Source: Takakia lepidozioides (Eukaryota; Streptophyta; Takakiopsida; Takakiales; Takakiaceae). From it: 64,000 bases of DNA. Shown piece after piece: positions 36,801 to 49,600 of the stretch. The DNA lies in contig CM060732.1 in assembly GCA_030704615.1 (NCBI GenBank), forward strand, positions 61,299,053 to 61,363,052, written 5' to 3'. The notes beneath the pieces were generated by a model, which was not told the DNA's origin, did not search any database, and worked only from the letters and a program-made list of their open reading frames with translations. The position numbers and the translations under genes were made by a program. How positions within the stretch are numbered: position 1 is the first letter of the stretch; every line of letters starts with the position of its first letter.

Positions 36801-37947
36801 CCTCATGGGAAGATATGAGCACATGGTACCAGGCAAGTGGATGACCCTCGTACTGCATCCTGTTTTGGGATTAACCACTGGGGGATCTCTGCAATGCTCA
36901 GTCACCCTAAAACTTCCCCTGGCCTTGGGTATAATGAAACCGTCACTCAGTTCTGTCATTATTCTTGGATGGGATGTTTTGGTCTCTACTTCCAGAGAGC
37001 TATTTGGGAGAGTTGCATATTGTAAGTCAAGGGTCTCGAAGGAAAGGTGTCAAGCACTAGATCTGTAATCTGAACAAAAACTGTCTCTGATGTTTCCATA
37101 GCGTTTTTGTCAGCAACTAGGCTAGACACAAAAACCAAAACCAAATATGGTTTTGCTTTGCAAACTTCTAAGGTTACATGTCCTAAAATGTGGGGTTGTT
37201 TTCCAGGTTCAGAGGCAGACACGTGTGTTGAATGTCATGACGCAGCGGGGTATCTCCTGCAAGTTTTTGCCACAGATAATTGCATCTGGCAGACTTATGC
37301 ATCCAGGGCCATGCTCAAAGAAAAGCGCCATGGACCGCTGTGACCACCCATTGTGTGGGACCCCGGTCCTTGTGACCTCTCCTGTAGGGGAGACTATTGA
37401 ATCGGTCATAGAGAGGGAGGGCCTCTTTTCAACAGACGAAGCTCTTCGCTGCTGCCATGATTGTTTGTCTGCCTTGCAGAGCACAGTTGCTGCAGGGATC
37501 CAACATGGGGATATAACCCCAGAGCATGTTATTCGGGTTACAGGGGCCGATGGCGAGTTTTACTATGTGCTGGCGGACTGGGGGCGTGGAGTGCTGGAGG
37601 AGAGGGATAGGCCAGCTGTAGTCCCCAAATTTTCATCCACATCCGCACTCCAAGAGGGGAAGCTCTGTCCAGCTTCAGACGCAGAGAGCCTGGTCTATCT
37701 CCTCTTCTTTGTCTGTGGGGGTAGTACGCCAGATTTTGAAAGCATGGAAGCTGCATTGCAATGGAGAGACACAGTCTGGGCCCGGAGAGCCATTCAGCAG
37801 CAACTAGGCGAGATCTCTGCAGTTTTGAAGGCATTCGCCGACTACGTAGACACACTCTGCGGTACACCCTATCCAGTCGATTACAACGTATGGTTGTGTC
37901 GTTTGAAGCATGCCCTTAGTCATGATGACCCTCGCATCACTGTATAA
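33820..37947 (+). CDS. Unnamed multi-exon protein with kinase-fold C-terminal domain (5' end incomplete)
   Basis: Exons whose phases join: 33820-33912, 34139-34375, 34741-34833, 35456-36270, 36506-36832, 37207-37947 (stop), at least 768 residues; upstream exons are not resolved. I do not recognise the first 500 residues. The last exon looks like the catalytic lobe of the protein kinase/aminoglycoside phosphotransferase fold: HGDITPEH (37504-37527) fits the catalytic loop, with D at 37510, and VLADWG about 20 residues on fits the metal-binding loop. A helix-rich tail follows. The fifth intron has a textbook GC donor (CAG/GCAAGT). HGD with ADWG is closer to the APH or fungal-type kinase groups than to HRD/DFG plant kinases. 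It could be a pseudokinase. The splice model is inference. Confidence 0.6.
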
Positions 37948-40492
37948 TTGTTTCACTAGCAAGGAGAGCACTCACTAATCTGAGGAGTGAGGTCTCTCTG
38001 ATTTTCTTTTTGTAAGACTTTGTACCAAGCATCAGAGCCTTCCTTTTTTGCTCACTATTCTTGAGCTGAAAATGAGGCCCCATACAGCTGTACTTAACTA
38101 CACTCAACTGTATTAAAGTAACTAGCAAGAAGGAAAAGGAGAGCAGGCTCACCGATAGTGAATTTTAAAGTGAAAGTCCACAAGGTGTGAAAAATCAGCA
38201 AACTTAAGCCTGGTCTAGCAATGAAAGAGAATCAATCGATACATACGAGTGTTAAATTCTAACACTCACTAGATATGTAGGAATTTAGGAAAGGGTCTTG
38301 TGTGTAGCCACTTTCCAAGTACATGATTTCTCAACTGCAACCCTAGTGTACTTCCTTGGTGTCGAATTGTTTCATTGGTGCATGATATCAACTTCTACCC
38401 AAAATTTGAACCTCGGCATGGTGCCAAAAATTGCACACTGGAACTACAGTTCCTCCAAATGGCAACTGCTACATTTACAGATCCAACAGACAACTTTGCT
38501 GATGAGTTCAGTGATTGCCTTTGGTAGAGTACACCTTTGGAAACCCCTCTGGAGCAAATTGATACCTCTTATGAAGAGGCTCTTGTTGTTATGATATCTA
38601 CTTTCTCTGTTCAGCAAATCTCACAGGGCTAACTAAGTGATTGAAGCCAATGCCCCATCTTGCCTTCAAGTGACATGTTGCAAGTGTGATTATAGTTCAA
38701 ACAGTCAGTGGGTACTACACAAGGAAGGTCATTTGATTATGAAGGATCAATCTTGTATGGAGTATTTGCTCCTGCCAGGGGCTCTGAAAAGTTGATTACA
38801 TCTGTGATTGCGTTCGAAAACAATCAGGTGCTCACCTCCAGGTCATGGCCTCAATAGATCTCTCAATGAACCAATTATAGGGAATCAGTAATGTTGACAA
38901 GGAATATCTACACTTGGCAGGCATGCCATACTCCTTGTTCTCCAGATTCAACTTCCATAAAATCCACCTCAGAAGACTCCTGACTTCAAACACTCATTAA
39001 TCAAGTACCTCAGGGCACTACACAGATTTCTCTCAAGCAAATCAATTTGGACTATGTGCTCAGAAAATAGAAAACAGTGGAGAAATTTTTTTGGGTTCAG
39101 CTTAAATTGTTTGTATACACCAAAGCAAGGGAGTCAATAGTTCTTTCATCTGATTATCTCCAACCCTTCCACTCCACTGTGGCTGGTTGATCTCTCTTCA
39201 TACCTACTCATCCCCCATTATATCAGACCTGTTTGGATATAAACTGCCAAGCAACCCAAGGACAACCTTCTCATACAGCTGATGTAACATCTTTCATACA
39301 CGAACCCTGACATGACCGACACCGGTCAATAGTCAAAAGAAGACTACTTCCGTCAAATTAAGGTGACAATTACAGAGGTGACAAATAGGAGAGTTTCAAT
39401 GGAGTGCCGAAACAGAGTCCGCCTAACTATGGCAGCAGTCAGGTGCCAGCGAACTCCCCCAGCAGTTGTACAGCAGCAGCTTTTTGTACAGCAGTTGCAC
39501 GCACATGGTAGCTCCCTCCAGTAGTATACAAGCTACATAAATGTTGTGCTCCTTTACCAACCCAAAAGCTGCCATTCCAATCACCCACAACAATGCATTC
39601 TTAGTTTCAAGTAACAAGAGCAGAGTACCTGTTTCTGTAATTCGGTATACGAAGCCCACTAGAGCCACACTAAGCATACAAATCATCTATTGAAGTATAG
39701 AGTAGCAACTTACCAACATTAAAAGGTGAACCAAACAGTGTTGTACAGAGCCAAGTTACAACCTAAACTAGCGCAACGCACAGTGTCATCTTAACATTGT
39801 GTTCAGATGTCCAGACCATCACTTTCATCATGTGTGGTGGAGACAAGTTGCCACTTATTCTGACAATACGCATACAAGGATGAGCAATAACATGAAGCTC
39901 ACAACATCATGTTGGTGAGCCAACTTCCAACTCAGAGATAAGTATGCACTGAAGAGAACTTTTCATAAGCGGTAACACATGATAAGAGTTGGCCACTAAA
40001 AGTCTTCAACCGAGGGTCAAAAAGGGTGTGCAAAAGTTTTAAAACTCGGTACAGGAAATGTTAAGTTCGTCACCATCCCACTTCAGGGGAAAGACAATTT
40101 CCCTACTAGTGAGTATATTTCATGGGTAGCAAAAAGTCCGACTATGAAAAGGCCCTCACAACTTTCTGGGCATAAACACCTAGATCAAATTCAGCTGATC
40201 ACAAAATCACATCTCAGGAACTTCTTTGTAGGAAACAAGATAATGAAAGAGCACAACTGGAGTTCTTGCGAATTTTCCGGTCCATAACTCATGTCTCCAA
40301 TCACATCCATCACTCTCCACCTCCACCTCATCTCTCCCTTCCTCATTTCCCCCTTCACCAGCCTGCCCCCATCTCAACACAGTCTAAGCTGGTTGTTTCT
40401 CATCACCCTGAGAACTAACAAACAAACATAAATAAATAACGCCAAATGCACAGGACGTACCAGCAATGAAACGAGTTCACATTGGACAAACC
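37948..40492. other. No recognisable gene
   Basis: This lies between the kinase-fold gene and the convergent CP12 gene. Frames are short; an 87-codon hydrophobic minus-strand frame at 39423-39686 is not convincing. The 3' UTRs of both genes should extend into the edges. Confidence 0.5.
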
Positions 40493-41436
40493 TCAGTCCT
40501 CGTACACCCGGCACTCATCAGTCTCTGGATTATCCTTGCAAAAGGCCTCCAAGGGGTCTTTGGTTTCCTGCGCTCGGTCACGTTTGTGTGAGGCTTCTGC
40601 ACTAAGTTCCTCTACATCATCCCAGGCAGCAGCACACTCTCCGGAGGTTTCATCGGCGGCACAGACCTCTTGGGCCTCTTCGATGCTCTTTCTCACCTGC
40701 CACCAAATAAGCCAATCGCACTGAGCGTTAGCTCACCAGCAAGTGAGAAGCACTTCAGGTGGGGGAACATATGCTTGTTCGAAGTATAAGTGCCCTGACT
40801 GCACAAAGACCTGAGGCAGTGGAGATAAGGAAAGTCTACGACACCGAGATTGGATAATTAACGGACCACGGGGATCGATAGGACGACCCCTGCAGGTGCA
40901 CATATTCATGCAAGCGTCACACAAGCGCAGTGTGTGCTTTTCGTTAGACTTGGAGGAAAACAGAGTAATCATTGCCCAAGCAGTTCTGCAGATATTGCGA
41001 CAGTAACAACTGCGCGAAGCTGAAAACAAACCGGTCAAATGTCCAGACGAATTCTTCAATAGAAGGAAAGGCCACTGAAAGGGGGAAAGACAGATAGGCG
41101 ATAGAGCGAGCGACAGCAAGCCATTGAACAACCAAAAGCAAGTAGTCCTGAAAAATACTGCATCCGCAAGCTACGACCGGGATTTCATCTATCCCGTAGG
41201 TTAAATGCACCGTGTACCTGTGCGTCCAGGTCATCCTTCTTGGTGGTTTGCACACCGGAGCCTTGCGGTGTGGCCATCGCCACCACCCGAGAGCCGGTTG
41301 TCTTGCACCGAAGTGGGGCGACGAGAGCCAGAGGCGCAGGTACCATCCTTACAGACGACAACGATGACTGTGCGAGGGCCACAGCTGGGGTAGCGGCAGA
41401 GACTGCCAAGGACGTCGCCATGGTGAGCGAGGCCAT
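40493..41436 (-). CDS. CP12: CP12, chloroplast Calvin-cycle regulator (2 exons, 140 residues)
   Basis: CP12 is a small, largely disordered, redox-controlled stromal protein. In the dark it ties glyceraldehyde-3-phosphate dehydrogenase and phosphoribulokinase into an inactive complex; thioredoxin releases them in the light. Exon 1 is 41436-41218 and exon 2 is 40696-40493, joined in phase across a 521-base GT-AG intron. Residues 1 to about 55 are a Ser/Ala/Val/Thr-rich chloroplast transit peptide. Both redox Cys pairs are present: Cys85/Cys94 (VCAADETSGECAAAW) and Cys126/Cys135 (FCKDNPETDECRVYED), and the end is the expected GAPDH-binding tail. The gene is divergent from the DNAJC11/OWL1 homologue and shares an 855-base intergenic region with it. 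Confidence 0.95.
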
Positions 41437-41738
41437 AGCAACGGGGGATCCAACCGCTGCACGAACTGCAATTCAAACTCTTCTTATGTGAGCAACACAA
41501 TCGCAAGCAAGCAAATCTCAAGGTGCGCAAAGCAGACAGGGAAGATGCAGCGGAAGAATCAGCCTGCAATTGGCTATGGCGTGACGAGAGAGACGATGCC
41601 CCTCGGGCAGGTCAAGGGGCAGCATGAATCATTTTATCATCCTGCCCGTGAGCTCGGATATCCATCGCCACGTCTGCCCGCGACCAAGGGGCAGCTCTCA
41701 GAACAATTTTCGACCTGCCGGGATTAGATAGTCGGAGG

Positions 41739-41834
41739 CACGTGGCAGAGTGCAAGCCTTGTGTTGCAGCGTGGCTGCACGGCAATGCGCTTTCTCGTTA
41801 AGAAAATGTTGAACGAATGGTTTCGTCGCACGTG
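41739..41834. promoter_or_regulatory. Two G-box cores in the CP12/DNAJC11 intergenic region
   Basis: CACGTG occurs at 41739-41744 (as GGCACGTGGC) and 41829-41834 (as GCACGTGGAC), about 300 and 390 bases upstream of the CP12 start and about 460-550 bases upstream of the other gene. G-boxes bind bZIP and bHLH/PIF factors and are common in light-regulated photosynthesis promoters. Function here is inferred. Confidence 0.45.
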
Positions 41835-42291
41835 GACGGAACTATGCGAGAATCCGTCCGCGTCCCAGGTGCTGTCCCACGGGACGGATGAAGGGACCGC
41901 TGTGACGACACCCCCCGAATTCGCCACTGTACAGGGGTTTCGCCAATATATTTGGCGAGACGTAAAATATAATTATGGCAAAAGTGGAAGCAAACCCTAA
42001 AACTGCGAGCTTGGGCCATGGGTGGCGAATTCACAGTTGTTTGATGCGAGCTACTGAGGTAGAGCGAGGAAGAGATGGAGAAGAGAAGGGCAGAGAGGAG
42101 ATTGGGGAGCTGGAGGGGGGGACGAAGTCTGTAAGGGTAGAGTGAGGTACGGGACGAGTTGTTGCGAAAATGAAGGAGAGGTTTGCGGAGCTCTGTGGTT
42201 TTTTCGATGATTCAGATAGCGGAATGTGGAGAGTTTTGATTATGTGTGAGCAAGTGGGGTGATTGTTGCGAGGAAAGTAGAGGCGGGGGGC

Positions 42292-43565
42292 ATGGAGCGG
42301 CTGGAGATGGAGGGACAGCCTCCCAGAGAGCTGTATGCGTTGTTGCATCTCTCTCCGGAAGCCTCCGACGACGATATAAAGAAAGCATATAGACAATGGG
42401 CACAGATATATCACCCCGACAAGTACCAGACTCCGCAGGTTAGCCTTTTGTTTCTTTTTTTTTGCGCGTGTCTCTCTCTGCTTTCATTCTCCTTTCCTCC
42501 TTTGTGTCCACCTACATTTGCACATGGACAATCTGCTTCTCTGAATCTTTCTTTTCGGGAATTTTTGTCTGGCACCTTTCCTCTCAGATATGCTTATTTC
42601 TCCTTAGGAATTGTTCTTATTACATTCTGTTTCCCAGTTACATCTCCCGAGGTTTAAATGAGGGTTTAGGTTCTATCATACTATTGGCCGACCCCAATTT
42701 GTCTGTCTGAATTTGCATTTTTGTCCATTATTTGGGAAAGAGGGAGCTGGGATCAATTGAGCTGTTATTCCTTATAGGTTACTGATCGGAAGTGAATTTT
42801 TCTTACTCCCGTTTGGCCCCTTGCGCCCATATCTCTCTCTAATTTGCTGTTTGTCTCTGTTTATACTCAGGGGAAGTAGATAAAATCATCTAGAACACAC
42901 AAGATGGATACCATCGAAATGGGGAATTGGTGGGCTATCGTTAGCTCTCCATCAGATCTCCGTTACTTCGTTTAGGGCAGTAAGTTCAAGCAGTGTTTGC
43001 ATCCGGAAAAATCTTAGATTTTACAGAGTCAAAACTAGTTCTAGTGTAATGGACCCTAGTTACGCAGCTTCAAGTATTGCAGGTCCCGAATCAAGGGGAA
43101 TGCAAGAGTTGCTAGATATTGAGACCATGATAGCAAGGTGAGGGAAAGTAGATGCCTTACATTTTCATAGGGGAAGGGGTTCTTCAGATTGATTCTCACA
43201 AGTCATCCAGCTAAAAACACACAGAAGGACTAAAGCTTTATTGCATTGAGTGGCTGGCAGATGCAAGACACTGCAACCCAGAATTTCCAGCGGATTCGGG
43301 AGGCTTATGAGATTTTGAGTGACGAGCGTAAGCGACAAATCTATGATCTCTATGGTATGGAAGGGTTGACATCAGGTTTAGAGCTAGGGCCAAAGCTAAA
43401 AACAAGAGAAGAAGTGAGGGCAGAGTTTGAGCGGTTGCAGCAGCGGCAGGAAGAAAGGCAACTGGCAGCTCATATCCACCACCAAGGCTCTCTCCTTTTC
43501 AACTTGTCATTATCCGAGTTTTTAGAGTCATTCAAAACCGGGCCAAGCATAAATGGGTCTGTGTG

Positions 43566-43618
<53 letters not shown>

Positions 43619-46600
43619 TGTCAGTTCCGCCCAAACTGGGCGCGGGGTCAGTGGCCACAAGGCTACGGCAAACGTCTTACGAGTACATTCTCTCTAAGCT
43701 GTCAGCCTGTCTGCTGTCCCATGGACTAAATCAATTTCTTTTGTCTTTCTCTCTCTCCCCCTCTCTCTTTCTCTCTCTTGTTGCTTACTTCACTTCCGGC
43801 GCGAGCCCCTCACAAAGGTAATGTCTGTTCCCTCTTGTTCCACCAAGCTGGGCACAGGGTCTATGACCACAAGGCTACGGCAAACAACGTCTTATGGGTA
43901 CATTCTTTTTACTTACTCCCATCTCTCCTATCCCGTCTGGTTGGTAGCTTGGTTGGTAGGTAAGTCTAGTCTTAGTATTTGTTTGTTATATATGTCATGT
44001 GTACATATAAACTGTGGAAGAGAAATCAAATGGATGTTTCTTTGTGGTCTCTCTTAGGTGCAGCATCTTTGGTCATAGTCACCAAAGTATTAAATCAAGT
44101 GAGTGGACTTGAAAGAAGGCTGTATGAAGGGTGTTACGCCATTCTCTCCAAGTGAACTTGTAATCATCAGCCTAGTGATTGATAATTACCTTGTTTGCAA
44201 GGTAACGAATGCCTCAGCTTTGAGCACCATGCTCAAAGCCTTCAAGTGAATTGGAGCTAACTCAAGTTACTTGAGTTAAAACAGGCATTTGGTCAGTGAG
44301 GCAGCTTGAGTTACTTGAGAACGTAACTCAAGCTGCCTCACTGACCAAATGCCTGTTTTGAACACAAAAAGTGTTGTGTTATGTCCCATCATCAAGTCTA
44401 AATACTTGAACTAGTGCACAATATCTAAGGTGGCTCTTCTTCCGTCTGTTTATGTGCATCTCTCTTGATGACGTTTATGTGGGTCTCTTTTGTGAGATTT
44501 CTTCATGTACTTCAGGGTCTTCTCTACATCTCTTTCTCCTTAGGCAGGTTCTTAAGGTCTCCAAATAAATGTGGGAGTGCTTGGTCAGATGTTGGACTCA
44601 TCCCTTGATCTATAAAATATCATCTCCCTAAAAATGTACGGGTGTGGTGGGTGGTATGCAGCATGGCAATGTCAACGCAAGTACAGGCGCAGGTTTCGAA
44701 GAGGGATACAGTTCTGCTAGGAGGCAACATGGCATTGCGACGGGGTATGGGTGGGGGCTCAGTGACAGTGGTTTTACGACGCCAAATTTCACCAATTTCT
44801 TCCGTGGAGGTCTTAGCTATGGCTGGCCTCCGGTCCATTTTGAGCATCCAAACATCAAGGTTTTTGCTTTTCCCTCTTTTCAGTATAGAAGATAATTATA
44901 ATCTGGAATGCTCCCAAGATTTAAGTGATCCTAAGTAAAAACTTTTAATAGGGAGGAAAGTATGATAGAGTACAAGTGATTATCTTATCAAGCTAATGCT
45001 AACTGCTTAGCAACACAACAGATTGTACTCATAAGACATTGTTTGCCGTAGCCTTGTGGCCATTGACCCCGCGCCCAGTTTGAACGGAACATAAAGGGAC
45101 AGAAACTACCTTTGTCAGGGGCTGACGCTGGTAGTATGATTTACCTTGGAATAAACAGTTGATCCGAGATTTCCAGATATCCTCCAGAAATCCCTTTTCA
45201 CAAGCATCAATCTGATGTGTGTGATTTGCCCAATAGCTAGACCCCAGGGCCTGGGCTTTTGGCTCAGCCTCAAGATTTTCATAGTTGTTAAACAGAGGTA
45301 CAGGCACAATTTCCTTGTGCAACACAACAGAGAGAGAGATTGTACTCATAAGACGTTGTTTGCCGTAGCCTTGTGGCCATTGACCCCGCGCCCAGTTTGA
45401 GCGGGAACAAAAGGGACAGAACCTACCTCTGTCAGGGGCTGACGTTGGTAGTAAGACTTAACCTCCATATAAAGAATTAATCCGGGTTTTCCAGATATCC
45501 TCTAGAAATCCCTTCACACAAGCATCAATCTGCTGTGTGTGATTTGCCCAAAAACTAGGCCTCAGGAGGGCCTGGGCTTTTGGCTCAGCCTCGAGACTTT
45601 CAAAGTTGGTAAACAGGGGTACAGGCACAATTCCCTTAATAGATTTGAAGAGAGCGTCTCTTTGGTGAGAGAACCCCGGACAGTGTATCAGAAAATGAAT
45701 ACTGTCTTCAGATTGCCCACACAACGGGCAATTGCACTCTCCCTTTCCTCTCTGCTTCTGTTTGCTGTTCAAAGGTAGGCTTCCTGCCCTGAGTTTAAAT
45801 TTCAGTCTAGTGCCGAGAGTGGGTAGACCCTTGAGGTCATCCAAGATGTCCTCCCCCATGTCACAGACTGGAAAGAAGTTCAGGGAAGTTTTCTGCCTAA
45901 CTTCATTTTCATCAGACAATCTCATGGCAACAGACATGGCTGAGGACACTACAGCCTCTAAGTCAGATTTATCCAGCAGGGTCAAGACTTGCGGATCCAG
46001 GTCCAGGTCCTTGAGGATCTCTTCTACTCTCTTCTGCCAGGACTTAGCCTGTTTGACAGGGCGGTCCTGTTTCCAAGATATAGAGTCGATTAATTTAGGA
46101 TATCTGGTGTTGGGCATATGTTGCAGCTGACCCCACCATCTGACCTTGAATTCATCTCGTCGGGAGCTTAAGGACGGAATGCCAAACTCACCCCGAACAG
46201 CCACATTGGCTGTTTTGGAGCATGCTGACATACACTCCTTAAGCACCCCCACTTGAATGGATTCTAGAGACTTAGCCTGGTTGGAGTTATCAACCCATAT
46301 AGCAGATCCGTACTCCAAGGCAGGTCTAATAACGCGACAAAGCATGGTTTTCTCAACCTCAGAGTTGACCCCTCTGCAGTGGAAAAATTTAGTGAGCCCC
46401 AGAGCTTTGCCCTTGCCAGTTTGAACAACTTTCCGGATATGTGCATCCCAATTACAATTGGAGGAGAACTCAACGCCCAGGTAAGTGTAGGAAGGGAGGA
46501 CCGGGATCTCTTGGCTACCCCACTGCCACTTAAGATCACTTCCTCCCTCTCCTCTGTCGTTGAATGCTACCACTGCACATTTGCTGACATTAGCCTCTAG

Positions 46601-49600
46601 CCCCCAAAGATCAAAGTATCTCTTCGTGCAATCAATGAACTCCTGGAGATTGGTTGGAGTCTCCCCTATGCCTGCGAAGTCATCCGCAAACATAAGGGCT
46701 GGTATGGTGGTATCACCCACCCTTAACCCAAATCCCTCACTTTCCACATCCTCGAGGAGTTGATTGATGAAAACATTGAAGAGCAGAGGGGAGAGAGTAC
46801 ATCCTTGAGCTACACCTTGGTCTATGTCAAAGAAGTTGGACTTCTGTCCGTTAACAGTGACACAGCTTTTGGTGTGAGCATACAAGTTGTGGACAACTCT
46901 CCACATCTTTCCCTTGATCCCACAAGACCAGAGGCGGAACCATAGGCCATCTCTCCACACTATGTCATAGGCCTTTTTGACATCCAGGAAAAAGACATAA
47001 GTGGGTTTCCCTTCTTTTTTCCTTCCCTGGATAGTCTGGCTTAGAGTGAAGATATGATCCACACAGCCCCTGTTTCGCCGAAAGCCAGCTTGGCCTTCAT
47101 GGAAACAACCTCTAGACTCCAGATCAACCTCGAGACGAGTAACTCTGCAGAATGTCTTGCCAACAGCATTGAGGAGCATGATGCCACGGTAGTTCCCCGG
47201 TTCTTCTCTGTATAGATTGACAATGACCCCCTGTCGCCAGCGAAAGGGGATCATTTCAGTCTTCCAGATAAGGTTAAAGAGGAGAACTAGGGCCTCTATC
47301 ATGGGATCGCCACCGTGCTTGATAAGCTCATTGACAATACCATCAGGTCCACCAGCTTTACATCCATTTAAATGTTCAATTGCTTCCACAATCTCAGAAG
47401 AACTAATGGGAGCATTATAAGCCATTGAAATATACTCCAGTTCATCAGGGCTGTTTTGAATCATAGGAACAGTTTTTCCAACTGTGTCCCTCCATTCAGC
47501 AGAAGACCCCTCACTGTTAGACCTAGAAGTTCTGCCAAGGATACTGTAGTGAGTTTCAAAGGTTTTGACAATGTCAACCGATGAAGTCACCACTGCACCT
47601 TTAGTAGTCTTCAGCGCTTGTACTTGCTGACCGTTTTTCGGTTTGTACAAACGTTGAAGGGCCAACCAGAATTTCTTGTCATTACCACCATGGTGGTTTG
47701 AGTTTATTTCACTGTATAACTTGTCCCAGTATAAACAGAGAGAGAGAGAGAGAGAGAGAGAAATTATGTTCATGTATTTGGTGCCTACTTAGGGGCATCA
47801 CAGCTTTTAATAGGGAGGAAAGTATGATAGAGTACAAGTGATTATCTTATCAAGCTAATGCTAACTGCTTAGCAACACAACAGAGAGAGAGAAAGAAAAA
47901 TTCTGTTCGTGTGTTTGGTGCCTACTTAGGGGCATCACAGCCTTATTTGCAGACTTCCTCTTGGGTAGACTGTTGGTTCAAGGCAAGGAGAAGCTCCAAT
48001 GGTGTCAAGTTATTGCCTGGCACGCGCTGAAGCTGAGCTGGCATCATTGTTACTATGTTGACAAGGGAAGATAAGCAGAGATGAGAAAGTGTTAGAGAGT
48101 AGAATGAGACAAGGTAGCCAGATTGGTACACGGTTGTGTTCCTTGTCTGGATTTTAACGCTAATGCAATTAAGAGTGTTGTGCAGTTAGAAAGTGGTGTC
48201 TGGAAGTGGATGTAGATCACTGTATTACGATACTGACACAGCCAAGAACTTTTACACGGTGGTGGTGGACAGGCAGTTATCATCCCACGCGACAGGAACA
48301 CTAGGCTTGTCACTGTCATTGAGGGATGGGTCAGTCACCTTAGCGAACACATGGTCACGGCAACTGTCCGAAGACACCACTGGCAATGTACCCCCCCCCC
48401 CCCCTTCTCTCTCTCTCTCTCTCTTTCTCTCTCTCCATGAGGCAGCTGTGTTGTTGTGTGACACACTGTGGACATTGTGAAGTTTCTTTCTTTGATTATC
48501 TTCTTTCTTCTCTCTTTTTTGACACTCTTTTTCCATGAAAGGTGGAGATACCCCAGATTGAGGTTTCTAGACCACCTTGATCACAAACATGATGAGCAAA
48601 GAAATGCCAACCCTGGCCTGCAGGCACTGAAGCAACATCTTATGAGTATATTCTCTCTCTCCGTCTGTGGCATGCCAGCAGAGAATCTATCACTATACTG
48701 GTAGTTTGACAGTTTATACTGGGGTTTGTACAGATTTCACTGGTTGTAGGGCCAGACACAGGGATTGCAGTTGGTTGGCAACGGCATGGCAAGAAAAATG
48801 CTGGCTCTGGGGAGTTGAAGGTCAGTTTCCTAGGTTGATGTGTTGTCCTTCCCTCAGGCCCATACTTCTTAACATCGGTTTCTTGTTGTTCTACTTGGGG
48901 CCCCCTGTGGATGTAGTGTAGTTTTCTCTCTCTCTGTCCCTCAATTATGTAAGGCAGGCAAAGTGGCTGTGGAACCTCCAGGTGCCTTATGCCTTTTGTT
49001 ATCCACCATCCGTTGGATAGAAGTATGCACTTTAGTCTGCTTACCATAGCCTTATGTCCCATCACTGCAAGAAAAGGAGAGAGACAGTGAAAGACCCGGG
49101 GGGTGGGGGGCGGAGGATGTGTTGCCATCTAGTGTGCAGTGGAGGCATGGCAGCACAATTCCTTCTGTCGAAGCTGAGCAATTCTGAACAGCATTTTTCT
49201 CTCTAAGCATTGAACTGAAGTTTGTTTTGGACTGTTGAAGGTGGGGCCTACTACCTTTGGAGTATCTGGGCAGTACATTCGGCATTTCTCAGCCAGGTCA
49301 CAGGGTCGAGTCACGGCCAAGCTTGGGAGGTCAAACCACTGCTCTGCTGCCTGGTTCTCTCTTTTTATGGTTGTCCATGTATGGATGAATTTTGAGAATA
49401 GGGTCTCTGCAAATGCCTTGAAGCTGTACTTCTCTGTGCTGCAAGTGTCAAACTAATAAGCTCTTAAGGTGGCATGCACTCCAATTGTTGGGGGTTAACT
49501 TTCGCCATGAGATAACTACTCTTAACATTTCCATTTCTTTCAGTACTCTTTCATTCTCACAAATTTTGGAGTAAATCACTCATGAACCTAATACGAGTGA

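Noticed and set aside
38298-38594. Copia-like polyprotein remnant
   Set aside because: A loose resemblance to the end of copia pol (TDPTDNFADEF in one frame) is too short and isolated to call.
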